From: Eubacterium sp. | Lineage (GTDB): Bacteria; Bacillota; Clostridia; Lachnospirales; Lachnospiraceae | NCBI GenBank assembly: GCA_017480495.1 | Contig: JAFVAQ010000036.1 | Location: 1 to 64,000 of the forward strand | Direction of reading: 5' to 3' | DNA: 64,000 nucleotides | Shown: positions 34,344 through 45,800 of the stretch, piece by piece | Position numbering within the stretch: position 1 is the first letter of the stretch | How the letters are laid out: the number at the start of each line of letters is the position of its first letter | Program-made: the position numbers and the translations under genes | The notes under the pieces: model-generated | What the model saw: the letters and a program-made list of their open reading frames with translations, nothing else | Database searches by the model: none | What the model was told of the DNA's origin: nothing

Positions 34344-37300
34344 TTATTTCTTGTTCATACCTGCCGGATGATTAGCTGGCTTATCCTTGATGCCGCCTCG
34401 TCTCTTGAAATCCTCCATTGATCTATTAGTTTTAGCCGACAGCTTATCACTTTCCTGAGTCATCTTGCGACTCATATTTCTCATGCGGTTTATAGCAGCA
34501 TCTCCGCTTAGCTCCTGCTTAAGTCTCTCCGGAGTTATAGTCCTATCGGACAGATAACTCTTCATAATAGACTTAAATTCCGAACTATTCTTGATCTCGT
34601 TCTTAAGATTATTGAAGCCCATATTGTTAAATGCCTTAATAGAGGCAGGACTGTTAGAATTAGCAAGCTTAAATATCATAATATCAGCAGCCTGATCCAT
34701 AAGCTTCGCTTTACCAGCTGCATCTCTTGGTATAGCAGTCATTGTAGATATATTACTCTCAGCCCTTATCTTTCTATTCTCTGCAATCTTAAGACGGAAC
34801 TGTTCTACAGTCTTCTTATCGTTTGGATGCTCCAGATTATATCTCGTTACGAGAGTATTCATTAATTCTCTGGAATACTGCTCTATAGCTTGAGCTCCAC
34901 GAAGTCTGTCCTTACCACCTTCTGTAGATGGTCTTCTGCTCTTCTCAGACTGGTACTGCTTAGAGTAATATATTGTTTCATCCAGGCTATTAAAATAATT
35001 CTCGAATTCAATTGTTTCCAATTGTTCGCCAGCCAGATCATTCATCTTACTATATGAACTACGTAATCTGTCTAAGGCTTCACGTAAATTCTTATGCTCT
35101 GCTGTCTCACTTCCGAAGAAGAATATAGACTTGGATGAGTTGAAGTCACAGATGGCAAGAGCCATTACATCCATAGGATTTGTCTCATTAACCACCTCTG
35201 CTGGAACCATAGGTGATATTGCAGACTCCTTCTCCTGAGCTATAAGCTTATCTCTATCCTTAAATGTAATACATAAATCCTTGAAATACTTACTTTCATA
35301 TCTTAGTAATTGATTCTCCTGACACTGCATAGCAATAGATTTCATTTGATTCATGAATCTATTACGGTCATAATCTGTAAGCGTAGTTTTCTCGATTTCT
35401 GTAATAAGGCTAGCCATCTTACCAGCTATTAATTCTTGCTCCGGACTACTATATAAATCTTCCTTCTTGCCTAGCTGTACCTTCTTGGCAGCGTCCTTCG
35501 TAAGCGCAGCATACATAATATAGAACTGAGATAGGACTCCTATATCCTCCATAGTCCAACCTTTTTCCAGTCCTACCTTCATACCCTTGAGACATGCCTT
35601 GACACCTCCAAGGCCTCTCGCTTCCAGAGTTCCTAAATCCTGAGGATTATTAGACGTATCAATAAAATTAAGGGCCCTCAGAGTCGGTGAGATAACTGGA
35701 TCATAGATTGAATTATCCATTATATCAAGCATATTGAGAAGTCTGACAGTCTGACTATAGATACTCTTACGGTATAGCTCTTCTTTATCAGGAGTAAGCT
35801 TACTTTTATCCTTATCCTCTAAATAATTAGCATATGTATTTATAAGCTTCTCACTATTATTACGTAAATCATATATAGGATACATCTCTCGAGATTTAAT
35901 AATCCTATCACCTAAACGTTTTTCTCCCTGAAGCTGAGTATTAATATATGCGAGTGGTGCTTCAAGTATTCCAGCTAATGGCATTCTAGTATTAATATAC
36001 TGATTATGGTAGCCTCGAAGGATTCGATTCATTGGAGCGGTGACAGCGTTATAATAATACTCATATTCTTCGTCATTTATCTCATGATTATTCCTCTTAT
36101 TAATTAGAACATCTTCAAAATCATCTACTGAGGACTTAACATTTGCCTTTAATCTATTATAGGCATCTCTATCTAAAACCTCGTGAATATTTGTACCAGT
36201 CTGCCTTGCATTAGGCGTAACCATTTTGCCATATCCAGGATGATAACCACCTCGATCAAAAGCCAGATTTATATCAGAATAATCGGCCGGATCATCCAGA
36301 GCTAATCTACGTTGATCGAGTGTAATATCCGTATCTCCAAATATACCAGTTGGCTTCATATCAGTCATTATCTGCGAAGCATTGAAGACAAAATAATCTC
36401 TTATAACCTTATCATAATCTGCCTGGCGATGGAGCTCATTATACTCCATATTATTTATTTCATCTTCATCAATAAATTTCTCAACATTAGGCTCTTCTTC
36501 AGCTTTTGTGGTTTCAACCTTAGGCTCGCCCTCTTCTAGCGCAACATTCTTCAGCTCTTCCTGGAATTCCTTCTCCAGATCCTCTTCAGATATTTCAAGA
36601 TTTTCAGCCTGCTTATCCATCTCGAAGGACTTATTCAGCTCCTCCAGAGCCTCCTGATATCTCTTCTCAGTTTCATCATCCACAAATGTCTGATTAGGAT
36701 TAGATGGCTGACCTGCATTCGCAATAAATGGTGGTAATACCTCCTCCTGCTCAAGCTTAGGAGGTGACTGAAGCTCATTATCCTGCTTTAATGGTACCTC
36801 CTCATCATCTTCAATATTGATCATATTAGAATCAGCTATTCCAGCCTGATTTAAATTCATTCCTTCCTGCTCTTCAATATTAGGTTGTTCCTCTACATGA
36901 GGCTGCTCCTCTACGAGCCTGAAGTTAGCAATATCTACATACTGTCCGCATGCAAATTGCAGTGCATATCTATGAGCATTCACATAGCTAAGAGCTGGAT
37001 CATTCTTATACTTCTCACATAGAGCATAAAGCGAAGTGACAATATCTCCCTTTGCAGCAGCGTTATTTACGTCCATTCTCTTATTCCATGTAGTCTGGTA
37101 AATAAGATTAAAATCATTCTTAAGCTCTGGATTAACAACCTGACCAGAAGCCTCCATCTGCTTAATCTGAGCATCAATAGCTCCTATGAAGCCACCAATT
37201 CCGCACTCAGCCAGTGTCCAACCATACTGAAGCGCCATTTTCTCACCTGCGATATATCCACGGTCTACTACCAGTTCATTCACTAGTGGTAGAGGATTCT

Positions 37301-39782
37301 TATTTTTCTGAGTAGCATTTAAGCAGGACTCAATCTTTCTATCAAATTTGATAAGAGTATCAGATACATTCTTTATCTCATATGCAGATGAATAGATAAG
37401 ATTATTATCCATATCCTGAATATTATACTGCGCTCTTAGGAGTTCAACTGCAGATACATTTAGCTGCATATACAGCTGCATATTATTAGTTGCATTTGCG
37501 TATTTAGTTGTAAGTACTCCATAATTATCTGATGGCAGCTTGCTTACCTGATTTAAATAATTACACAGGGCCGGATTCTTCATACAAGCCTTCAGGAAAT
37601 TACCCCTGGAATAATCTGCCATTTCCTGTACCAGCTCTACACCTCTTGATATCGGTGAAGGACTATAGCCCTTAGTACCTCTCTTAGTCTGATTCAGATC
37701 CAGCTTAAGAGATACTGTATTACTTATAGTATCCAGAAGCATAGTAGCTTCATATATATCTTCTGCTTTCTTGAAGTAATGTGTCATTTTCTGACCATTA
37801 GGAAGCATTACTCCCTCGCCATCGAAGCCATTAAGTGTAGCACCCTCCTCTGGAGTGATAGCGTTCTCCGGCGAATTCAGCCTATGCATTAGTTCATTGT
37901 ATCTGGCAGTAATTTCACCAACAGCTTTGGTCTTACCAAGAGTATTGAGTATAGGAATAATAGCCTCATATGCCATCTGCAGTCTGAATAGTGTGACTGC
38001 TCCCTCCTTATTCCATATAAGCTCCTTACCGAATCTATCCACATCTGGCGCATAGAAATTGGAACCCTTACCCATAGATGCCTGAACCATAGCATTACGC
38101 TCAATTATCTGTTCTTTACGTCTATTAATAGTCTCATTTGCATTAGTTATAGCTCTATCCTTCAGGCGAATGAAATTATCCTTCTGTCTCTTCTCACGAG
38201 TACTTCCACTGAATTCAAGAGTATCATCGCGATATTTCGGTTTATTATCGCCTTCATCCAGCTGCAATTTCAGATTAGTTGTAATAGTCTCTTCCTTACT
38301 CTGTTTCTTCTGCTTAGGAACAGGTCTATTAGTTGGATCATAGCCTAGAAGAGCTATCGATCTCTCCCTGAGAATCTGTTCGTCCTTAGGCTTCCTCTCC
38401 TGAGCCCTTCTTCTAAGATTGGCTGCATTTACTCTCTTAGGGAAATATGCCTGCTCTATCTTAATAACGCCATCTGACATTATATCTCTATATAATCTAT
38501 CAGATCCGGCATCCTCCTTGCCGGAATAGAGACGTACACGGAATCCATTATACTCCTGCTGAGATTTCATGGAATCATTATCCTCCTGAACATCTACAGG
38601 TGGCTTATTAAGTGTACCATCCTCATTAAGAGATACATAATTACTTGGAACATTATAGAAATGTGTCATATCCTGAGCCAGCTCAATATCTGCCATCCAT
38701 ACAAATTGCAGCTTATTCTTGCCATTCAGAATCTTTGAAACAAATGAGCCAATAGGCATTCTCTCCTCTCTATTTGCAGGAGCATTAGTTGATGTCTGAT
38801 ATAATAATTCATCACCATCCATTCCAACGATAGTAATATAATGCGCACCATCAGAAACTGTAACTGGTGATGCCTCTTCTACAATTGCTTTGTAGATAGT
38901 TTTCTTAACCAGAGCAATAGCACTTCTTCTATATGCCTCCTTCTCAGCCGGAGTAAATTTCTTGCCAAGGGCAGTCTCAGCATCTGTAATTTTGACAATA
39001 TCAAGAGTTTTCAGCATAGCGTCAGGTGCAAATGCAAGCGCATTATCACCCATATCCATAACATTCTGCATGCCATCAGTATTGTATGCCAAATCGATAT
39101 TATGCTTCTCTTTGAATTTCCAGCCATTAAGAGCACCCTGAGAATAGTTAGGTCTGAAGGCACGAATATCCTCCTGCGTAACATTTGTGATACCACGGCT
39201 CTGCAGAAGCATCTGGGTACCAGTTGACCAGCAGCCATTACCACTGGTCTGATATTTTGGCATATCTATCTTAATCTTAAACTTGGTACCATCCTTGTTA
39301 CAATCAACCTTAGGTCTCTTAGAAAATGGATCCCTGCCATCAGCTCGCTGATTGGCTTTATTATATATCTCTTGTGACTTATCAATTGCTTCAAGACGTT
39401 TTAGGAGTATAGCCTTAGCCTGAACAGAAAGAGTTGTCTGCTTCTCTACCAAATAGTTCTCAATCCTGGTAGCATCACCTGTATTACGCATTTCAAGTGG
39501 AAGTACATCCTTAGCTGTCTGTTCGAACCTGGCTCCCTCTACGTCATTAGAGAGATCATAATCTCTGTGGAAGTCAATATACTCCCAGGCATATGGATAA
39601 TTATTTACGTAGTCCATAAATATGCTATACAGCTCCTGAGGACTCTTCTTCTGTAATTTTGGTAGAAGCTTCTCTACGTCAATAACGTCTTTACCCTTTA
39701 CCTTATAGCTTTCGTTAATTCTGTAGGACAGCTCCTCTATGTCTTGTACTGTAATTACTATATTTGGTCTGTAATTTGGCAT
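34344..39782 (-). CDS. Giant protein with papain/C39-like domain, unknown family
   Basis: A soluble 1812-aa protein with no signal peptide or membrane helix. Residues 1-160 are helical. About 178-360 resembles a papain or C39 peptidase: GNGCWSTGTQMLLQ puts a Cys at 184, and GAHYITIVGMDGDELLYQTS puts a His at about 314. A charged middle region, then two helical modules with a GWT signature (YGWTLAECGI and KGWTMEDIGVLSQ), are separated by a Glu/Pro/Gln-rich spacer with EEQP repeats. The C-terminal helical module (about 1690-1760) resembles those at the ends of the 2855- and 1512-aa proteins, and a basic tail ends it. The ATG at 39782 follows AGGGG. Function is unknown; a host- or competitor-directed protease is a guess. 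Confidence 0.85.
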   Translation of the reverse strand: MPNYRPNIVITVQDIEELSYRINESYKVKGKDVIDVEKLLPKLQKKSPQELYSIFMDYVNNYPYAWEYIDFHRDYDLSNDVEGARFEQTAKDVLPLEMRNTGDATRIENYLVEKQTTLSVQAKAILLKRLEAIDKSQEIYNKANQRADGRDPFSKRPKVDCNKDGTKFKIKIDMPKYQTSGNGCWSTGTQMLLQSRGITNVTQEDIRAFRPNYSQGALNGWKFKEKHNIDLAYNTDGMQNVMDMGDNALAFAPDAMLKTLDIVKITDAETALGKKFTPAEKEAYRRSAIALVKKTIYKAIVEEASPVTVSDGAHYITIVGMDGDELLYQTSTNAPANREERMPIGSFVSKILNGKNKLQFVWMADIELAQDMTHFYNVPSNYVSLNEDGTLNKPPVDVQEDNDSMKSQQEYNGFRVRLYSGKEDAGSDRLYRDIMSDGVIKIEQAYFPKRVNAANLRRRAQERKPKDEQILRERSIALLGYDPTNRPVPKQKKQSKEETITTNLKLQLDEGDNKPKYRDDTLEFSGSTREKRQKDNFIRLKDRAITNANETINRRKEQIIERNAMVQASMGKGSNFYAPDVDRFGKELIWNKEGAVTLFRLQMAYEAIIPILNTLGKTKAVGEITARYNELMHRLNSPENAITPEEGATLNGFDGEGVMLPNGQKMTHYFKKAEDIYEATMLLDTISNTVSLKLDLNQTKRGTKGYSPSPISRGVELVQEMADYSRGNFLKACMKNPALCNYLNQVSKLPSDNYGVLTTKYANATNNMQLYMQLNVSAVELLRAQYNIQDMDNNLIYSSAYEIKNVSDTLIKFDRKIESCLNATQKNKNPLPLVNELVVDRGYIAGEKMALQYGWTLAECGIGGFIGAIDAQIKQMEASGQVVNPELKNDFNLIYQTTWNKRMDVNNAAAKGDIVTSLYALCEKYKNDPALSYVNAHRYALQFACGQYVDIANFRLVEEQPHVEEQPNIEEQEGMNLNQAGIADSNMINIEDDEEVPLKQDNELQSPPKLEQEEVLPPFIANAGQPSNPNQTFVDDETEKRYQEALEELNKSFEMDKQAENLEISEEDLEKEFQEELKNVALEEGEPKVETTKAEEEPNVEKFIDEDEINNMEYNELHRQADYDKVIRDYFVFNASQIMTDMKPTGIFGDTDITLDQRRLALDDPADYSDINLAFDRGGYHPGYGKMVTPNARQTGTNIHEVLDRDAYNRLKANVKSSVDDFEDVLINKRNNHEINDEEYEYYYNAVTAPMNRILRGYHNQYINTRMPLAGILEAPLAYINTQLQGEKRLGDRIIKSREMYPIYDLRNNSEKLINTYANYLEDKDKSKLTPDKEELYRKSIYSQTVRLLNMLDIMDNSIYDPVISPTLRALNFIDTSNNPQDLGTLEARGLGGVKACLKGMKVGLEKGWTMEDIGVLSQFYIMYAALTKDAAKKVQLGKKEDLYSSPEQELIAGKMASLITEIEKTTLTDYDRNRFMNQMKSIAMQCQENQLLRYESKYFKDLCITFKDRDKLIAQEKESAISPMVPAEVVNETNPMDVMALAICDFNSSKSIFFFGSETAEHKNLREALDRLRSSYSKMNDLAGEQLETIEFENYFNSLDETIYYSKQYQSEKSRRPSTEGGKDRLRGAQAIEQYSRELMNTLVTRYNLEHPNDKKTVEQFRLKIAENRKIRAESNISTMTAIPRDAAGKAKLMDQAADIMIFKLANSNSPASIKAFNNMGFNNLKNEIKNSSEFKSIMKSYLSDRTITPERLKQELSGDAAINRMRNMSRKMTQESDKLSAKTNRSMEDFKRRGGIKDKPANHPAGMNKK

Positions 39783-39819
39783 AATTCTCTACCCCTTATC
39801 TGTTAATACCTGCATATTA

Positions 39820-42800
39820 TTAATACTGCTTCTTAGGTCCCTTCTTTTCTTCATTCTTAGGACCACCCTGTTGAATATTCTTATCCTTATTAATATCCTT
39901 GTTCTTATTAGCCTCATTAACCTTCTTCTGTTCAGCAGCTATATCAGTTAACATTTTCCGACTTCCAATATCCTGAATCAGCTTATTATATGAAGCAAAT
40001 TCAGTGATATTTATATCTTCGCCAATATTGTTCATGCCATTATATTCTTCCTGAATTTCCTTAACATAATTGCTACAGATTTTTAGGAAGGCTTCATTGG
40101 TCTTGAGCTTCTTGACGATACCCTGAATACCGCCCTTAACAGGTAGCTGTCCCTGATGGCTCTTAGCAATCTGACAAGCTATTGGAATAGCTATTATCTG
40201 CATTATACATATCTTGTTATGTGCACCAAATTCAGGATCATCCAAACCACCAATTCTATTATCCTTGGTAATCTCGTTAGGCAGTCTATTGATTGCATAA
40301 TTATATAGATTATCCGGATCAGTTCCTCTGTCAGACAGCTTATTCTCTTCCTTGATAGCATCCAGCATGATTTCGTCAGCTGACTTAGCCTGAGCCTCTA
40401 TTCTCTTCTCATCTCTGGCCTGCGCCTGAACAGGATGTATATCCTCGAACACATCTAGAACAGGCTTCTCTAAATTCTGTCCCAGGATTGCATTCTTATA
40501 AGCCATCTTCCATTCTTCATCAGACATATCACTTCTTCTCATGCCCTCCATATCAGGCTTCGATAATCTCCAGGTGATATATGTATCCAGGTTCTTAAGT
40601 GGTCCTTCCCACACATTATCCAGAGCCCTGTTACCAATTAGCTGAATATCCTGTACTCTCGCCTGTGGATCAGCAGATACAAGCGTTGGAAGCTTAGGAA
40701 TAGGATTAGTATAGTTCGCCTTCAGAGTTCTAAGCTGAGATACTCTCTCTCTGGTGTAATGCTCTGTCAGCTCCTTACATGAGAATTCCTCCTTCAGCTC
40801 TGCTATTCTGTTATTGATAAGCTCATTATACTCCTCCAGATACTTTCTCTTCTTGAGAGCAGCTCCCTGCTTGGTACTCATACCAGCCTTAACTATACCC
40901 TTCTGCAATTCGCTCAGTCTCTTATTCAGCTTAGTATCCTTATCCTTGTTATAAGCAGCCATTCTGTCATACTCTACAGCGAAGTCCTTCTTCCACTTCT
41001 TATACTTATCAGCAGGAGTATTTCCTCTCTCGGCTTCATCTCTTGCTATTCTAAGCTTAGTACCAGCTGATAGAGCCTCCTTCTCCAGAGCCTTGAACTC
41101 TGCCTTATTCATATCCTCAGGATGAGCCATCAGATAATCGAACATAGTTTCTTCAACTATCTGCTTAGCCTCGTTATTCGCATTTGGGGCATCAGGAATA
41201 GATTTTCTGTAATTCTGAATAATCTGATTATATAAATTCTGCTTGGACAGTTCATAGCTTAGATTATTTGGTTCTGCTGTAAACTTAAGTCCATATTCAT
41301 CAGCCTGGACAAATGGTATATCAGTCTTCTTGATCTTATCTCCTGACAGGAATACCATTTTCATATTTTGCCTAAACTGCTGACGTTCCTCAGCTGTAAC
41401 ATCCTGAGAATTCTTCTGGGTCAGATTAGCGAAGCCCTTCATGAACTCGCCCTCTCTATATATTTCGGCCTCATATATCTTGACCATATTCTCGCCCATA
41501 CGAAGGAAATTCCTAGCCTTATTATTATCTGATTCATACGCTACCATGCCATCAATCTGTCTATTGATAACATAGCTAGGTACACCACCGTCACTATTTA
41601 TGAATACTAATCCATGCTTCTCTCTATCTCCCAAATCCTTAAGCTTCTTATAATTATCCAGGAACGAACCAGAAGTATTTGAAACTGCTTCGAAGCCTTC
41701 TGTTGCAACTCGATTTCTGTAATGCTGGGCAATATGCTTAGCTGGATGCTTCAGATATTCAGCTATAGGGATGCCTGCACGCATAGCCGCTTCACCTATC
41801 TGGTACAAACCATTCTTACGACTATCTGTTACATAATCAATCGTAAATTCTGCTGGTACAGCAGCTTCTCGAATAGAATCCATATTACCAGGCGCATATT
41901 TCTTATCCGGAAATGCTTCCTGTATCATCTGATGAATCTCTCTCATATGTGCAGCTTCTGTTTCATAAGCCTCTTTCGCCTGACGAATCCTAGCCAGATC
42001 ACCTGATCTGACTGCCTCCTTCAGCTGCAGTTTAGCCTCGGTTACCCTAGTATTGGCATAATACTTATGTCTCTGCTCTACACGTCCCTGACCTGTAATC
42101 ATACCATACTCAGTCATCTTATTAATGATTCTGACCATATTATCAATATGCTGCTGAGACAATTCTAAGTCACCATTTTCCAGTTCCAGAACCTCTGCCG
42201 CGAATTCCGGTTTTACAACGTTATATCTTTCAGTTCTGCCACTTGGTTCCATAACTGGCTCCATCATTCCAACATATCTGCCATCCTTATACTGCTCCAT
42301 GGTCTGAATAGCTGTATCTCTGAGTACAGTTCCTGCGTGGTCTCTATTTTCATATTTAGAGATGAATTTATAGGTGCTTTCCTTTCGAACTGCCAGATGC
42401 TTTCTTAGATCATTTAACATATTTATGTTAGCAGTCTTATCAGCCTGATTCATATTCCTATCATTTTGAATCTGTCTGATTTTGTCGTCAATGGTCCTGT
42501 TCTCAGGATAATCAACTAACTCTTCGAAGCTTTTCTCAGTAGGAAGCTTTATGGCGTCAACCTCACTCTTAAACTGTGCCAGCTTCTCAGGACTTTGCTG
42601 AAGTGCTTCAAATACCATATTGAAGAATACCTTAGCACCAACAGGATTATTTCCATTTATGTAAATACCAGTAATTATATTAATGCTGTCGAGTTCTGGT
42701 CTTGCATCGGCCTGAGCCCATCCATTCTGCTCTGCCTGCTGGTTATACTTCTGGCATATACTTAGAATCTCTTCCTTGGTGAGGCTATTTGCAATCAATT

Positions 42801-45800
42801 CCTTAACTGAGTCAATAATATAGTAGCTTGAATAAGCATCCTGCTGATTCTTAAATGCCACCTCAGGTTCCACAGTAAATGTATATACAGTATTAGTATT
42901 TGGATCTGGATAAACCTTCTCCTGATTAATTGCATCATTAGCTGCTTTATTCCTGTCAATCAGCTCCGATAGCTTGTTATTTAAACTAGCGGTGTCTACA
43001 AATACGCTATTACCTATCTCATTCACCATCTCATCATTTAAGACAGTATCCATAAATTCCTGAGTTGGTTTAAAGTTATTCACAAGATATTTGTGATAAT
43101 CAGCATCTGCAGCTGTATTTAGCTCTGGATTATTTGCCAGCTGTGCCTTCTTAAGTGCCAGCTGTTCCATCTGCTGCTCTGTTTCATGACTACTGAATAA
43201 ATTATTATAGTTTTCAGACCATAGATTGTTAAAATGCTTATATTTCTTAATATCAGTGATATACTTAGTTCTATCCTCAGCACTTAAGTTCTCTTGGTTC
43301 TTAAGCTTATCCTGGGCAATGCAATAATTATCTGTAAGAGTATTCATCTTAATAATAACCTGAATAAGCTTTAACTCCTCCGGAGTAAACTTAGCTTCAA
43401 ATTGCTGTTTTAATTCAGGAGTCTTATTCATTACAGCTACAGCCTTAGTTAGCATATGTGATAATAGATGAGCATCCTTCTCTGGAGTGAAATTCTCCTT
43501 ACAGCATATCTGTCCAATACTGAATTTAACACCATTAGCTACAGTAGTTACTAATCTCTCAGCACTGCCATTCTCATAATCATCAATTGCATCTGCAGCG
43601 CATCGTCTGGCTGGCTTGACAGAATGCTTATATACATGTCCATTGTTGAAACGCGGCTGAAGCAACCCATTAGTAGATATATCAGTAGTCCAGTTATTTG
43701 AGCTCATAAGTAAACGGCCAGTCATATCCAGATTCTCTGGTCTGACTCCAGGTACTATTTCTGGCTCTAACACCTCAGAGTCCAGGGATGTGAAGAATGC
43801 AATCGTCGCAAATTCATTATCTGTGAAGCTCTTAGGATCCATATCCTCAGTAAATTCCAGAAATTGATCCTTGGTATATACCTTCGTGCCTAACTCAGCC
43901 CACTGCTTAACGAACTTCTGTTTAGGTCCGAAGAATGTTTCAAGAGATTTCTCCATTGTGCGTGTCTTGATAACCGGATCTCCAGCTGCCAGAATATCAT
44001 CTGTAGAGATAATCTTGTCATCAGCAATAAGACCCCTGGAGTGCAACTCTCCAATGGCGTTCTCTCTCATATTCTCCCATACCTCTTCAGAAATACCACT
44101 CACATCCTGACGTGGATTCTGAAGAGTATAGTACTCCTTATATTTCTGAACTGTTGATAGCTCAGGACACTGAACAAACAGGCGATTTCTCTCAGCTGTA
44201 TTCTGAACGAGATAAGCCGCTTCTGACTGCTTATAGCTACTATTTGCTGCATCATACTGAATAGGAATAACCTTAAGTGGTACACTTATATCAGCAACGC
44301 ACTGAAGAGCCAGCGCCTGCAGATTAAGAGGGCTCTCTGTTCTCTGGGCCCATTCTCTAAGAGAGAAGTTGCCAACCTTAATCAGGTCATACTCATCTAG
44401 TTCAGGATTCGCCTCCAGGAAGCTTCGAACTGCCTCTGTTTCAAATAATGGCGTAAATGTTGCATCATATATATCCTGTACTTCCTTATCAGATGGCTCT
44501 CTGCCATTTTCGAAGAGTGCAGTGATCCTCAAATTATTCTTAGCCAGTCTATTAGTTAATCCTGACATTTCCCACTCTATTTCTCTATCTCTCTCGAGCT
44601 GTTTCTTCACAGCAGGTGTAACGATCTGAACACAGTCAGCCAGATTACCTGCTTCATTATTATTCTGAATTCTAGATATCTTATCGAAGTCAATATAATA
44701 AGCATCGAAGAATTCATCATCTATTATTTTCTGAATAGAATCATTCTTGCTAAGTCTAAGCTGATTATTTATTACAGGAATCTGCTCAATATATTCAGAA
44801 TCATTTAGACTTGAATGATTATTTATATAATTTGCAGCATCCTTATAAGGATCCTCACCCTTAATAGAACACTCCTTGAAGTGCATCAGCAGTGACGCCT
44901 CTGCCTCAAACTCTGATATATCACTAGCTACGTCAGTATTGCCTATTTCTATCTTATACTTTTTTGTATCAGCCTCTGCTATACATCTGAAAACAGATGC
45001 ATAGTCGAATAGTTCCATCTGCAGCTTATCAGAATCCTCTGGCTTATCAATCAGACCGATTTTCGCCATATAAGCGTCATTTGCAGGATTTTTCTCAATC
45101 TCCTGTTTTACATCCAGAAGACATTGACATACACCATAGTTGTAGCCCAGATGAGCACTGCGCATAGCATCAAGACTCTTAGAGGATTCTGACACAGGAT
45201 TCTCCTGAGCGTGAAGCTGCTTCATAGCCTTGCCACCATTAACCATGGTTCTAAGATATGTATCTACATCATTTTCTGCACATACTCTTAGGAATTCATC
45301 TGCATATTTCTGCTTCAGGTCTGACAGCTCATTTACGCTGAAAATCTGCTTCAGAGTATATCCAGGCTGTCCCTGTGCCTTAAGCTTTAGCGATTCCTCA
45401 GCGAGCTTTAAACATATATATACTACTGGGACACCTCTTTCAGGGACAATACTAGTCTTAAGCGCCTCTTTCTCAGCATCAGTATATTTATTATTATCAT
45501 CCTTAATCTCGCCAACCGTGAATTTATTATTTCCATAGAACTTAGCCTTCATGGCTGAGAATAAAGGATTAGATGGCTGGAACGTAGGATTACTCTGTAT
45601 TCTGCCTAAATCGTTGAAGGAATTCCTGAGCAGCATTTCCTCCTTAGCTCTAATCTCCTGCTCATCTTCTATTGCAACCCTGCGCTGTCCATCTACTGTT
45701 GCATTCTGGAAAACTCTCTCATAAGCCGCCTTCTGCTCAGCTAGTAGCTCTGGATCCAAATCCTCATAGCTCCTACCATGCTCAACTATATGAATTGGTA

